Positions 35,501 through 49,785 of a DNA stretch of 64,000 nucleotides are shown here, in pieces; within the stretch, counting starts at the first letter, position 1, and each line of letters opens with the position of its first letter. Below the pieces are notes generated by a model, which saw nothing but the letters and a program-made list of their open reading frames with translations, was not told where the DNA came from and made no database searches. The position numbers were made by a program, and so were the translations under genes. Source of the stretch: Phalacrocorax aristotelis (lineage: Eukaryota > Chordata > Aves > Suliformes > Phalacrocoracidae); NCBI RefSeq assembly GCF_949628215.1, contig NC_134279.1:77196830-77260829 (forward strand), given 5' to 3'.

Positions 35501-38182
35501 TTGTTCTTTTATTTATGGCTCTCAGCCTTTTCAGTGGCAGCACGCACACCAAAGTGCAGGCACAGAGCGGGAAGGCAAATTCCTTGCGAGATAACCAAGA
35601 GGAGAAAAATGTCCCAGACCATGCCAAATCTTTACAAGAACAGCAGTTAAACAAAAGACTATACCCTTAAAGAAACAAAACCTAGGAAACAACAGCTCTT
35701 AATTAGAATATCACAATTTGTATATTTATGAACTTTAAATATAAGACCTGGTTCCCTATTGAAGCCTAATTGGTTGTTTTGAAATTCTTTCATAAAACAG
35801 TGCTCATATTATCCAGCTGATGCATTCCCCTATTTATTTTGCTCGATGGTGACTTGCTTCCACTTTGAATTGGTTGCTCCCAGGACTGCTCTCTGGCTCA
35901 GCTTTCAAGCTGATTTCTCTGACAAGCTGGCAGCAATAAAATAATTCATTCCAGAGGCTGAGAGAATCACCCGCAGCATATACTGCAAGTATCATCTGGC
36001 AGCAGTACAGAGGCCTACGCAATGGGAAGCCTGGGGTAAACCCTGCGCTGGGACACATGAATGCTGTGGGGAGGAGGAAAAGCTTCAGGAATTCCACCAG
36101 GAATAAAGGCGGCATCATGGCAGCGGGATGGGAGGAATGCTGTAGAGGGGTTGCTCTGAAGAAGACTCACTGAAAGGAGGAAGAAGCAACGAAGGAGAGG
36201 AATATTTTTAATAAAACCAGAATTTCCAAGAGAAGAAGCAAGCCCCTGGGATGAACTCTGCAATGTGGTGCAGGTTTTCAACCTGTGGTCTGCATATCCA
36301 TGACCGTTTCTGAAGGCCCAGGGAAGATAACTGAGGAGGACAAGCCAAACAGCAGTAGCCATGCTTTTGCAATGATTTGATATAGTTTTGTCTGTATTTC
36401 TGCTGGAAATGCTGGGGATCCACAAGCTAAAAAAAAAAAATCCTGTGCTAAACAAGTTTTACAGCTATGAAACTCTGAAAAAGCCAAAACAGCAGATGCA
36501 CTCCTGTTCAAAAAAATAAAGGTAAACTGAGAACCGAGTAACAGCATGGGGTTTGGATCATATCTGTGGCTGGGGTTTCTATAAGAAAAAATAGGCTCAA
36601 GATACTACATCTCCCTGCTGAAGTCACCGGATCTCTGAATGCTCACAGCAATCAGGACTTTCCTGTATCAGCATGACGTGTAATGAACTGGCCCAATATC
36701 TCACTGAACAATCACCAGCCTTTTGCAATGAAGTCTGATTACATACCCCCGTGTACTTCCAAACCAACCGCATCTGGGTAGAGATTAGTCACTGTTTTTA
36801 CAGTAAAATCCTGGGCTAAGATCTGCTGTCTGATGCATTTCCGAGGGCTAGAGACCCCACTAACTCTATGCCCTGAAACGTGTATTAGTGGCAGGACCAG
36901 CTGACTCCCACGTGCTCCCTTGGAGTCCCATGTAGGGGGAGGCAAGTCAGGGTGATTTGGCAAGTCCTCTTTGACATAACACAGCAGGAAAGCAGGGTTT
37001 AACTGTGCTGGCTTTGCTCTTTGAGCACTCAAAAATTATACCGTTGGAATAGTATATCATCCTCCACATGAATCTTCCTTAATTTGACTTCTGGCTGGTG
37101 TAACCATAATTTGTCAGCATTTCAAACTGTAGGAAGTCTCTTCCACAAGACCTTCTCATAATAGATAGAGCTGGCCCTCCTGCACAACCCAGTTTGTTCA
37201 GCTCAGTGCCAGATTTCCACTGCATCCATTCAAAGTTGCGCACATTGTCCTGGCCCAGTCTACATAAAGCCAACTGATCCCTAAGGAGCTCCTGGCCAAG
37301 GTCAACTGCCCGACCTGCAGCTAAGACGGCTCTCCAGAGAAGCTATCTAGAAGGTGATGCACCACGTCGCCCCTTCACAAGCAAGAGTTAATGCAACCAC
37401 ACTTCAGTACGCCAGAAATGCAAAACAGACTTCGTAACACGACATTCAATCACAAAGCCCCATATTGAAACTTTTCCATTGAATTGCCAGGCTGAAGCTG
37501 GCAGAATTTAGGATTATGCTTTAAATGAAGCAGAAAATTGCTTCTATTTTATTTCTAAGCTACATGTTACTCAAGTGACCAGATATTCCAATGAAAACTG
37601 CATTGGAAACTTCCCAGAAACTGAGGTGTAGCATTAATTCTGTATAAGGTAGAGCAGAAGGCAGCTATCTCCTTTCTATAGCATGAGTGGTTAGTTGATG
37701 CCCAGCAGTCTTAAGAAGATTAAATATCACCTTAATTTCAGAAACCTTCTGCTCTGGCTATAAAAACGCTACAACTGCAATAATAGTAGAACTGATTGTA
37801 AAACTTCAGTGTTTGGCTTGGATTAATACCACTGCTACTTTATTCCACAGGGAAAGTAGGGCAGTGGGTCTTATGTGTTATCTCCTCCAGACAAGAAGGG
37901 TTAATTACCCATTATTCATTACAGTAATTGCGTTTTTGCTTGCTCAATGGAAAAATTACATGATTTTCTGCTTTATAAACAACGGGTTAACCTTATCAGA
38001 AGAAAAGAAATTACCTCTGAAAGCAGATTTTTTTTCATTAGACTTTTTTAAAGAGGAAAAGCATAAAAAAGCATCTTTATCTACCAATTTTAAAAAATGT
38101 TGAAAAGCTAATTTGGAGACAGTAAGGCTGGGGGACACATACCCATCTCCATAGGTAAACACACCACATGAACATTGTGCAG

Positions 38183-38219
38183 GAGACATCTCTCAGAAGA
38201 GACGTCTCTCAGAAGAGAC
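38183..38219. repeat. 16-bp tandem repeat, about 2.3 copies
   Basis: gagacatctctcagaa is followed directly by gagacgtctctcagaa and a partial third copy starting gagac. Confidence 0.92.
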
Positions 38220-41125
38220 TTCAGGGTGCTGTTATCTCAAAGCTGTCAAAGCCCCTGCCCATTCCTCTCCTTCAAAGGGCAAAAGTGAAGCAGATGCATG
38301 GCACTAGCCAGGCTCTAGGCTCTCCTTTGCCACCAGGGAGGTGTCCTTCCCTGCTGAGGGCCCAGGACCTCATCTGTGAAACCAGGAGCAATAGGTTCCC
38401 ACCAACTGGGAGTAATATGAGGATAAACACAGCCAAACTGTGAGCCTTTCTGGTACGAGTATAGATGCAGAGAGACAGGCATGTTGTTTTAGTCAGTGTG
38501 TATAACTCACTTAAATTTACCATGCAGTTTCAACTTGCAATCCCATATTTCCTGTCCTAATCTCATATACAATGTGGGTTTTGTACCGTTAAACAGTTTC
38601 TCTGTGGTTGCTCCATAGCAATGGGCAAATTGATTCCTATAGAAAAGGCCAGGCTCCTTTTAGATACGTACACTGTTGCCACTGGTCTGAAATGGGAGTA
38701 GCTGGGGTGTTCAAGAAAAACAAGTGGTAGAATGTAAGGCATAGGTATAAGGCACGGAGGTGCCAATTGCTTCTCAGCTCTGCCCAATGCCTGTGAGTGA
38801 AAATGAGCAAGTTATTTACGCATGGTAATATTAATTCTGCCTTTTCTGTGGTTACTAAGAATACATATTCTTTGGGCAAGGGTTGCTCAACTGTCTGCAA
38901 CCGGTTGTGCAACAGGACCCCGCTACAAGGAGTTAGTAATAACTAAGAGAAAAACTGGTATGCCTTTAGAGGGAAGGTTAAATACAAACTCCTTTTAACA
39001 ACCTGTACAGCATGACAGCAACCTTACACAACTATCACAGATTGGATCAAAGCACACTAAAGCCAATTAAATTGTTTCATTGGCTTCAAAGTAGAATGGA
39101 TGAAGAACATTAAAGTTTAAGGATGGATGTGAACAACACTGAAAGACCCAATAATCTGAAACTGTTCTCCAATGGCATCTCCCTGAAGGCCTGAAGTGTC
39201 CCCTGTCACATATTAAAGGATTATAACAAGACCGAAGCAATGCCGCAGGAAAAAGGGAAAAGAAAAAAGAAAGCAATGGAAAGCACAAGCTGTAGAAGGT
39301 CCCAGTAAAAGGAACACTACAAATTGCTTAGGAAAAAAGCCTGGATAAAATTACCACCTTCACCCTTCAAAGTTTCTGCCTGAAACCAAATCTAAATCAC
39401 ACCTTAGCTGCACAGGAGTGTTACTGGATGGGAGGTGAAACACCTAGTTAGCGGCAGCAATGCAAAGAGCGGCAATGAAAGATGCAAAACCATCTGTTTA
39501 GACACATGTTGCCTTAGGACAACATATGCTATGTAGGTTATTTGTGTGAGTTCTTTGATATCTGATTTGGTCTACACCTTGGGGTTTTTTGAGCTTAATA
39601 AGTAGTAGGCCTTATGGTACATCCTGATGTGTATGCACAGTCAATGGCTGCACTGGCAATCTGTACCTGCAAGAACTTATTCTTAGGGAACATGGTTATT
39701 AAGCTGTTGATTTAAAAGGAAATTTCAAAATACATTATTGCTTGTCTGCACCGAGTAGAGAAGTAGATGCTGGCTTGTGCTTCTGTCATCTAAGCAAAAG
39801 ACAAGCTTTCAACATCATCCACCAAATCAGACAGGACACAAGAGAGTTCCCATGTCCTACTAGGAAAGGGACTACCCTTTGTTAGAGAAACACCACCTGG
39901 CCTTAAATGCTTCTTTGTGCTTGTAATTTCTTAAAACAAGTCACTCATCTTTGCCATGGCCACAAAGCATATTTCTCAGGAATCTGTCCAACCCTCTTGT
40001 CTACCAGAGCTGAGGAAATGACAAGTGCTTTGCCTTCAGCAACAAATATCCTCTGTGGGAATGGTGGACAGTATGAGAGATTTGCCTGACAAAAGGATGA
40101 CACTCCTGCAACAGAGACAGGGAGACAAGGTTCTGGTGGGAGGAGATGAAATTCTGCTTGATTGGAACTGAGCAGGCATCAGCTAGTCTCAGAAAGGTGA
40201 GAATGTAATTGTCTAGACAGCCTTACTCCATGTAAGGAGCGGGACTGGACAACTAGCCACCTTTGCCGTTTCCCTAAGGTGAAAGATAAAGCGAAGGGTT
40301 GCCTTTTCCAGCAAAAATCACTGCATTTCACTGTTGGACTTTTTTAATCATACATCCTCAAGATCTAAGAGCAGGAACTGGTTATTAAAATGGCAGCAGC
40401 TCTGAGTGAACACAGTTGACAAGTGTATCCCAAGAGGGAGGGGAAAGATGGCTTTTATGTCATACGTTACTGCTTCTGAGCAAGGAAAACATAACTGGCA
40501 ATAAATTACAATGAAAGAAACAAGCCGATCAAATACTCAGCACAAAGAAATGTTGTTAAGAAGAAATTGATTTAACCAGCCGCAGGGTAGTGCAGAATGA
40601 CACATTTGAGCTTCGGCCCGTGAAAAGCAAAGGAGATGCTCTTGGAAAATGAGCTAAATGCCTCATAACTTACAGAACATGAAAGCAGAGACACCTGTAG
40701 TGCAAAGTCACAGCTGAGAAGATATTCAGTAGCAAAACCAGGCTCACAAACAGCAGGAGGTTTCTTTTTCTTATGTCTCTACTGTTGCATATTCAGCATG
40801 AGAAGTAGATACCCACGTCCTTCACTTCAGCCTCGCCAAGCAAGGCAGCCCAGAGCCAAGCGAGTGCTTAGAGAGAAGTGGGGCATCAGTGAGAAATCAG
40901 TTAGGTATCAAGACTTCCCTTAAATCCACTGGGATAATCTAGAAGGTCGAAAGACTCTGATTCACAGTTCAAGCAAGGTGAGATCAGACAAATTCTACAG
41001 AAGCCAAAAAATAGCAGAAGAAAGCAAAAGAACACAAACGCCAGTGAAGTTGCTCTGGAGGAAAGGCTGTTGTTTTGGCTGACCTCAAAAGCAGCCCCTT
41101 TCTCCAAAAACTGTTTGCAAGAAAC

Positions 41126-41171
41126 TTAATATTGCAGAAAGGATTGTTCTTTAATATTGCAGAAAGGATTG
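41126..41171. repeat. 21-bp exact duplication, 25-bp period
   Basis: Two exact 21-base copies, each starting ttaatattgcag and ending ggattg, at 41126-41146 and 41151-41171. Confidence 0.95.
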
Positions 41172-43329
41172 GCAATGTCAAGAAGTTCAAGACAAACCTT
41201 CCCCCAAGAAAACCCTTGCGCCTACCATTAATAATGTCTTATCTTTCAAGAAGTTCTGCCCAGATCCAGATAACTCTGGAGTCCGGGAAAATTCAAATGC
41301 ACCTAAAAATGGGGCAGGGCAGAACCCAACTGCCTGCCTGTATCAGCACAAACAGTAATTATCTGCAACTGTGTGCCATTAAGGCACCTACTGCAACTTT
41401 CCTTTCCAAAGCTGAGGGCATGGTGGGCTTCATCTGCACAAGTGCCTATTAGCACAACATGCGGAGTGCTCCAGGAGAAAAGCGGAAGGATTATGCTACA
41501 AACAGTTTGGTAGCCCTCAAAAGCCTTCACTATGTTAATAGCCTTTAAAGTGACATTTCAGAGCACCAGGGGCACCTGGTCCAGCTGCTCGCAGCTCCTC
41601 TTCCATCTAAACCCCTCACTGCTCAACTCCCAACCCCTCCAGCCAAGGTGAGGAGGGCTTGTGCCTGCCTACTCAGTGCTAAAATTTATTGGTTAGGCAA
41701 GAGGAGAGGACACAGGCTTCTCCTTCGGTTTCTTGTGCACATTCTCCTCTACAGCTGCTGAACGTAACTTTAGCAAACATCAAGGAGAACAGGAGGCTTT
41801 ACTGAATTAAAATATTTAACATACTGGCTAGTCATCGTTCCCTTTGAAACCAATACCCATCTGGGATTTGACTTCATGAAGACTGTTACAGTCTTTCCAT
41901 ACCATGTCCCAAAAAAGTTCAGAAGGGAAGCACATTGTTGTATACTTTATGTAGGCCCATAGAAAGATTGGGTTTGGAGTGCACATGCACACAAAAGCTT
42001 TTTATCTCCAGAGACCTAACCTTTGATAACTGTCATTGCAAGCATTTTATTTTGCTCACTTAAGTAGCACTATAAATAACTGCCTTTTGCTCTAAAGACA
42101 AACGTGGTCTGCTTTTCCAAGCAAAGGAAAACAAATTAAAGACTTAAAACACCCATCAGTTGTTCACTTCAGCAATTTGATCGCTATCTTTTTTTTTCAT
42201 TTTATTTCCAGAAGACCCTTCAGGCCAGATAATAGTCGCTCACTGCCTGCAACGCTGCACTTCAGTCCAAAGCGTGTGTATTTTTTGAGAGCTCCAGTGA
42301 AATATGAGTGAGAAGCACAGATTAGAATCTGGCCTGGAATTACGGTTTGAACTCTGCAAAAACGGATACAGCAGGTCAAATTCTCCTCTCAGTTACACCA
42401 GAGTAGCATTCCAACGAAGAACAGAAAATCCATGTTTTTAGCCCTCATTTTTTAGGTTATTTATACAACCCAGAATGATGTGGGGGTTTTAGAAGGATTA
42501 AAATAATTTGTAAGAAATCTGCGGCAAGCTGCATGTGTACAGCTTGCAGGTGCATCAGCTGAATACTGGACTGAAGAATAAAGAAGTGTGTGGCTCTGGT
42601 GTCCTGTGGGAGAAGGCACATAGGTTTTACTGCCTTGCAAGTCTCTACCTCTCTGTGGCAATTTCTAGAGTCTGGCTGAGTTTAGGGGAACCTCTCCAGG
42701 CAGAAGAAATGTAGTTACAACAGCACAAAACTCAGCAGAGGTGATTTTACTCCAATACTCGGGATTCCTCAGTTATTCTGATTTACTCTAACAGTATGAT
42801 AAGGCACACAGACTTTCACACCGCCATGGCTAGGTGGGTGCCGCTCCCCATGACATCTAGTCCAATTGCATCCGTCATCACTCCATTACACTGAAGACAG
42901 TGTGGAAGCATACCCAAAAATCAGCGAGGGGAACTTGACATTTACCTTTAAATGGGAAGAACTGACATAAACATGGTAGGAAAGAATAACACCAAAAGGA
43001 CCCTGTGTGATACAGCCTAGGGAGCACTAGTGTGGGAGCAACGCAAGGTGTTTCTGATGCGCATGAAATAAAAGCCGTGTTTGGAGCCCCGAACACGTGT
43101 GGACATGAGCAGGTACAAGCGTGAGTTGCACCCACGTGCATGTGAGAAAGGGAATGGGGCATGTGCATCTCTGGTGCTGTTGTACTGGAGTTTTTCCAGA
43201 GGCAGCGTCTATTGGCCCTGCTCCTCCACTTGCTTACAGAGGAGACACATCAGGGATAAATTTTATCCTGTCATTCTAAGCAGCTGGTCAAAACAATAAA
43301 ACTGCAATCTGTAAACATGCTTAGGGTTT

Positions 43330-43356
43330 CCCCCCCCCAAAAAAAAAAAAAAAAAA
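43330..43356. repeat. C9-A18 homopolymer junction
   Basis: Nine C followed directly by eighteen A. No retroposon body was recognised upstream, so it is treated as simple sequence. Confidence 0.9.
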
Positions 43357-46300
43357 GGTAATAACTTCCCCTTACATACAGACTTGCACATTGTTCAGAA
43401 ATATTAGCCATTTCTCCTCTGCTCCCGCTCTGGTAAGTCAGGTAATTGAAGCTTCAAAGGAGAATCACGGTTTAATGGATCTGTGCTTGCCAAAGAAGAC
43501 AAAGGACTTTCATTAGATTTCTTCCAGCTTATTTACATGACTTATCTTTTTATAAATTCAACTTCCTTCCAAAGTCGATAATGAGGTGCCTTGAAAAAAA
43601 AGAAAGAAATGGAACGGTTTGTTTTGTCACAAGACAAGCGATTATTTTTGTGATAGTGCCTGGTGTAAAGTTCAAAAACAATGGAAGTAATAGTCTTTAG
43701 GCAAAACACATAACTGTTCCTGATAACAGTCTCCCAGGAAAAACCAGCATTTTTCAGAATTCTGCATAATAGCATTGACAAATACCTTCCAGAAGCAGCT
43801 GTCATGGTTAATTTCTGCTCTAAGACCTAAAACCAGGGATGGCTTTTCAATTAGACATTATTCATAACTTTTTTTCATTTCTTTTGCCTGAGTAGAGAAC
43901 GGACATTTCCGAGACAGGAAAAGAACCGTTAACATACTAGATTAAAATGTTTCCATGCATTTCAGCCCTTGTAATTCTGACTTGGACACAAATATATCCA
44001 TTTTCTCCACTGAGGAGTCCTCATAAAATCACAGGCATGCTGGTATTTTCCTAAACTGGCCTCTACAGTGCGGCGATGAGCCTTGTGAATATTGAGATTT
44101 TAGTGAAGGAAAAACAGAGACAGAGTAATTGGATCATTTGAAATAATGATGGGAGTTACTTTCTAGGCAATAAGTGATCAAAAAATAGGCAAGGTGATTT
44201 GCACTGGTTTGTCATTCAGCAGCTGGGATGCATGGAGAAGATTTACCCCAAACAACAGAAGGGGACAGATGACAGGAAAAAGGATGGAGTAAAGCATCCC
44301 CCTCTGCAGGGAGTCAGCTTCAACACTTAAACTGACTGCTTCTTTATCGATTGCATAAAACCCTGACAAATAAGCACTCACCCAGGGCATCTGACAAATT
44401 AATCTGAGGGTCTACCCATGTGAATTTATCCCAAACAACTACCACAGTTAAATGACGCTTTAGCTGAACCTAAATTCACTTGAGAAGCAGGCCCCAAGAT
44501 TCCTGTTTCCAAACTTTTTCAATATATATATCAGCAAACGAATGACTTCTACATTTAAGTTTCGCTCAAAAAAAAAAAATATCCATGTCATGAAATAAAA
44601 ATAATATTAAAGCAAAACTATGTGTAAAATTATTAAACAAAAATAAAAAGCTCTAGCATACTTTAGCAGAAAACCTAAAAATAGTTTCCAAAGAGATACT
44701 CAACGTTTCTAAAATCAAAAGCTGTCATAATAAGAGCGTGTTGTAATAGCAAATCTTGCTGTAAAAAGTTCTGAACCTTATGAGCGTGTGAACTAAAAGA
44801 AACTAAAGCAAGAATTTTTACAAGTCACTAGACTCAATATTATGGTAGATTAACCTTGATTTTTTATTACCGCTCAGCATTTTTGCATTTGGACCAGACC
44901 AAACCCCAGAAATACCAATGAACACGCGTATGGGGGTGGGGAGGAGAGAACCGGGAGGGTTTGGGTTTTGTAATCACTGAAAAAAATGCAGCATGAGTTC
45001 TGTGCTAAAACCCAAGTGAGCTACCATTTTATGTAACTTATTATCTCCATCCATAATTAACCCCCAACTTTTCTACCCACAGACTTTGAATCAAAACATG
45101 TGCCTGAGAATTGTGCCGGAGGGACAGCCCGGGAAGGGACGTGGGCTCAGGTTCAGGGCACAGCTCAGCCTCACTCCATCGAAACTAGACTCCAGGAGGA
45201 AAGTCACTTGCCAAAACATCCATTTCACTGACCACCTCTTATTCAGTGGAATATCACATGTTTGCAAATAAAGTTGCTAAAAATAAAAGGGGTAGCTGCT
45301 CTGCCCTTGCACTGATGGGAAAGGCAGATGTTGCCTTTAGCTCTACCCGCCACAATTTTATTCTCAATTTACCCACCACCCCCTGTTTTATGGCTCACCC
45401 TGCGGTAAGATACTGGAAGTCAGAGCTGCTGATTGCCAGTATGAACCTTGTGCTGATGTTTATAGTGCCTCACACCAGCAGCCTTTGCTGGAAAACAGTT
45501 TGGAAAATATCGAGAAACATTCTCCAGTCATTCCAGTGGGAACCCATGAGAGCTCTTTTTTGGTCAAAAAGGAAGTGAAAAGGGAAATTAAAAAAAAGAG
45601 TGAAGATAGCATTCCTGATAATGCACTTAGTTTATGTGCCTAAATCCTGCCCTCAGATAGAAACGGGCAACTCACCTACTAAACAAATGCTTGAGCAAAG
45701 AATTTGGCACCCACATTTCTAGCTACAGGTCGCTGTAAAGCGAATCATCGCTGCTGCCCTTCGCAGCGCTGGAAGAGGTCATTTCCCAAAGATGTGTGGC
45801 CCCATGGGGTCAAGCATGTGGGCCAGGAGACCCCAAAAGCACCGTGGCAGAGCACAAAAGGCAGCATGAAGTAGCAAAATCAGTCCATCTCAATCTCTTC
45901 TTAAGGCAGTGGAGTCTTTCTACAACCTTCCAGGTATGACAAAAAGCTGCTTGTGTCTGACACAGCACGATGTCAGTGAAGGGGCCAATGTCCCAGCATT
46001 TCCAAAGCTTCCTTTCATCTCTCTAATGAGGAGTTTAATGACCTCATGCTTATCCCAGATTCATCCTATTTCATAAATTTAAGCTGTGCCAACGTGGTGC
46101 AGATGCCCTTTCCCACCCTGTGTTTGCATCCCTCCTTGATTCGACACACCTTTACATTTGTCTGCAATCCAATGTCAGTGTGTTACCGTGGGACTTTTGT
46201 AAAATAAATATTTGAATTGTGATTTCTGCTAGCAGCAGAGAGATTCTGCATCGATTACACCATGTAAGACCATGAGCAAATGGGCAGATGCATTCTGAAG

Positions 46301-47066
46301 AAGCCAAACAGGTTACAGCAAACACACTGGCACCCAGAACTAGGAGAGAACACAGCAAAAAATTAGCCCAGATTTCTTTAGTCAAACTGGCATGCGAGTT
46401 GTTCAGCTGTGGCTCATCTCTAGTGGAAATGCAGCATATGCTGAGTATTTCAATGATGTGGTGAATGCAGTAGCACAGAAACGCAAGCCCAGAGGAACAC
46501 ATGGTTGGTTTTACAGGAGGCGTAACACGGCCTCATCTCAGGCAGACTCCTTCATCCTCAATCCACCTCCATCTATCCAAATATTTTTTGAAAAATGCCT
46601 AAACTAATGAGCAGCCATATATGCACATATCTGCAGAGGTGTGCACACTGGTGTGCCTTTACTGGCCAGGAAACCCTGAGAGGGTACACACAGGTGAAAA
46701 TAAACAACTGGAACTTGTAACCTGATGATTTTTTTTTGCTCCTACTTGAAGGTATTTTTTGTATTACTCATTTGTGGCTCTTTCATTAAGCTAAATGGTT
46801 TGGATGCCTTTATGTATGCAGGCTGGCATGGTGATGCAGTGAGACCGGACCTCCAGGCCCACCAAAACTCCCACTGCTCCAGAGGAAATAGCTCTGAGAG
46901 CATCTGTGCTTGGAGCTGGTTCCGGAATAACTATTTTGCCATCAGCCCCATGGCGATACCCTTATTCCCAAGCTCTTAGTCCAGTTGAGGAAGGAGTGGT
47001 GAGCTCAGACCTCTGGAAATAGAGGTTTGTGCTCCAGAATCAGTGTCTAACAATGAATTTATGCCA

Positions 47067-47171
47067 CGATACCCTTTCCAGATTTCCAAGCGTTAGTGCA
47101 AGGGAAGCGAAGCAGGCTCCCTGGACGGCTCTCCGTGCCGGCTAAACCTGCACGAATTCTGCGCCTGATCG
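47067..47171. other. Local CpG cluster in large intron
   Basis: Nine CpG dinucleotides in 105 bases, with further scattered CpGs to about 47430. No exon recognised. A regulatory role is possible. Confidence 0.4.
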
Positions 47172-48866
47172 TACTCCCTGAAAGAACAAGAACTATTTTG
47201 GTTGCAAAAGGAATGTTCCATAGGAACAGCAGGAGGCAAATCCTGGAGCCTTGACTTGCCTGTTATACTGGCTGATACTCAACTGAGGTTCCCGGCAAGG
47301 ACAGAGGGAATTTAGATGCACACAAACTTCACTTTTCGGCCCCGAGGGACTATCGATATCTAAAAAAACCCCAAACAACCCTATCCTCTCTGCTTCCAAA
47401 GCAGGAGCGTTTGGGAATCGAGGGGAAGTCTGAAAGCTCCTAATGAAGGGAAACATTTCTGTGGAGAAACTCCTCAGTGCGGGCAAATCAGAACTGGAAA
47501 AAATCAAAGCTCTGGAGGGTTTTATGCAACAGTAGCCAAAAGCCTGAAAGAAAACATTGTTAAAGGTTTGTACTTTCTCTTTTCTTTGGGGGACCGTTTC
47601 TTCTAGAGTGGCCTACATTCTCAGGCCTGAATACTCCCAAATTAATTGCTTTGCGTCCTCTTCCCTCCCCCCGCTCCCTTTTCTTTCTCTTTCTTTAGCT
47701 TAGTCCCAAGCCGGTGAAGTCTTGGCCAGTAATGAACTGGCAGAATGATAAAGAGATGCTGGGATGGAGGGAGGTGGGGGACCGAAAGCCTGCTAATAAG
47801 ACCAGGATCCCCTACTTACACCATGCCCCACCGCAGGGAAGCCATTAAAGACCCACAGAATAGAAGAGAAAAGGAAGAAAGTTCTTACAGAGAGACCTCC
47901 CCTCCCCAGGCCCTCTCCAGCACTTTTTCAGAACAGAGCCCTCGACATAGCTAATCCCTCCACCGCTTAATGAACTACAAGCTTCCCTTTCACTCGGACA
48001 AAAGTTTCTTTCCTTTCTCCGGCCTAATCGCAGACAAATGGTCCCCCCACCATGATGCCTGTTAAAAACCCATTCCCTTTTTTGAGGCTGCGATGCAGGA
48101 GGAATGCCACTGGCAAGAATAGGTACCCTTGAAACGAGCTCCTTCTGCACTTCTGAGAGATAAGTGGGAGATGACATTGGAGCTATAATGGAAAAAATAT
48201 TTTCACAAGGCAGCATCTGTTGTTTCACTGGATGCAGCCCCATTTTTGTTCCAGAATGCTTCTGTACATCTGTCTATATCTTTTCTGTCAGTGAAACAAT
48301 TACCTCCTGCCCGCCCTCTCTATACACACATATATTACTGGTAGGAATGTTGCATGGCTGCACAATAAAGCTGCCACAGCTTGTGTCGAGTTTTGTACAG
48401 ACAACAACTTACTGCAAGAAAGAGTTATTGGTTTGCTTCTGAAATGAAATAGTAGGCATGACTTTTACAATCTATTACTTCACAATGCAGGGGATGAGCT
48501 CAAATATTGTCAGCTCCATACAGGAAAAGGAAGTTATGCTATCTAATTGAGTATAGAAAAGTTGGGCATCCAAATTTTATTTTGATATATAAATAATTAT
48601 CCTTATTTCAAGATAATAAAGACCCAAAGCTTTTGCAGCTCTCACTTCTGCAGAGCAACAATGAAACCAGGCCATTTATTTTAGTGTTTAACCTTCCAAA
48701 TACGGTATGGATATTTCATCTTGGGTGACTTTTTAGATGACCATTCAAAGCTGATTTCCCCAAGTTTACAAAATACACCAGTATCAGAGCTGGGAATGTG
48801 CCAGGTCTGCCAAGCCTCGCTCCAGAGCTGTCCTCTGTCTCACACTCCTACCTGACAAGAAGATGT

Positions 48867-49300
48867 ATAGACTTTAAAGCAAGTAGGGACCATTTGAACA
48901 ACTAATCTGAACTCCCATCTAGTCAGTGCTGCTGTATTTGGCAAAAATGTTTTCCAGGAAAGGTTCCAGAAATAAGCTGAAGACATCAAAAGATGGAAAA
49001 TCCATCCTCTCCCTCAGCAGTTTCTCCCCGGGGTTTTTCACCTCCACTGCCTGGCTAGTTTTTACCTCGCATTTGTCCAGACTCACCTTTTAGCTCTCAT
49101 ATTGGCTTATGCCTTTCTTTTGCAAAATTAAAGAGCTGTTTAATATCCTATATCTTCTGCCCGTGCAGTACTTGCACACTGCAATTAAGTCACCTCTCAA
49201 TCTTCCTGTTGATAAGGTTTACAGCTGGAGTTCTTTAAATGTCTTTCTTGAAGGCCCTATATACATCCTGTCAACATTTCTGTTGCTGTTTATATAGCCC
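48867..49300 (-). mobile_element. Old CR1-type LINE fragment
   Basis: In minus orientation and highly diverged. The left end (tagactttaaagcaagtagg) matches the complement of an old CR1 3' terminus. Further right, the order of blocks (aaattaaagagctgtttaat, then taagtcacctctcaatcttc) follows the older CR1 type also seen in turtles and crocodilians. This dates it before much of bird diversification. Confidence 0.75.
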
Positions 49301-49773
49301 CCCTAATACATCAGTGTGCGTTTTAATGCATGGGCCCTCTGGTTGTGTGCAACATCTCTATCTCGCCAATGCTGTTCACATGGCTAAACAACCTCCTGCT
49401 CCCAACAAATAAGACCAAGCTAACCCTTTTGCAATGGCATTGTTTACACCAGTATACAATCATATTTAACAAATGGAGAGAGGTACTTCGCATATAAAAA
49501 TGCCTTTCTGGACTTCCTGTTAGAATGGATACTGCTTTTTTTGTGTACCTGGACTGAGAGAAAAGGCAGACTTCAATTTGTTTGCAAGACAATATTTAGT
49601 TACTGGATTTGACTAGAAGGGAAGGGAGAAGGAAAAACTCCCCAACCAATCCCAGCACAGAGCCTTGGGACACAGGCTTCACTCAGGCTCCCATCATAAG
49701 GAAATTTTGGAGTTTGTATCCATGTCTCAGTGGACTTCATATACAGTTATTTTATATTTTAAAGGGTGAGGTT

Positions 49774-49785
49774 GGGGGGGGGGGG
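49774..49785. repeat. G12 homopolymer run
   Basis: Twelve consecutive G on the plus strand. Confidence 0.9.

Larger units (their letters stand above)
29698..48866 (-). other. FGFRL1: FGFRL1 large upstream intron, middle segment
   Basis: Largely unique, AT-rich, non-coding sequence. It includes homopolymer runs (32520-32533, 43330-43356), small duplications (29946-29982, 38183-38219, 41126-41171), one plus-strand exon-like segment (35483-35670) and a CpG cluster at 47067-47171. The assignment to the FGFRL1 intron assumes that the Ig1 exon lies beyond 64000. Confidence 0.65.

Noticed and set aside
43330..43356. Poly(A) tail of a processed pseudogene or SINE
   Set aside because: The preceding sequence shows no recognisable gene or SINE body, and the run is joined to a poly(C), which fits simple sequence better.
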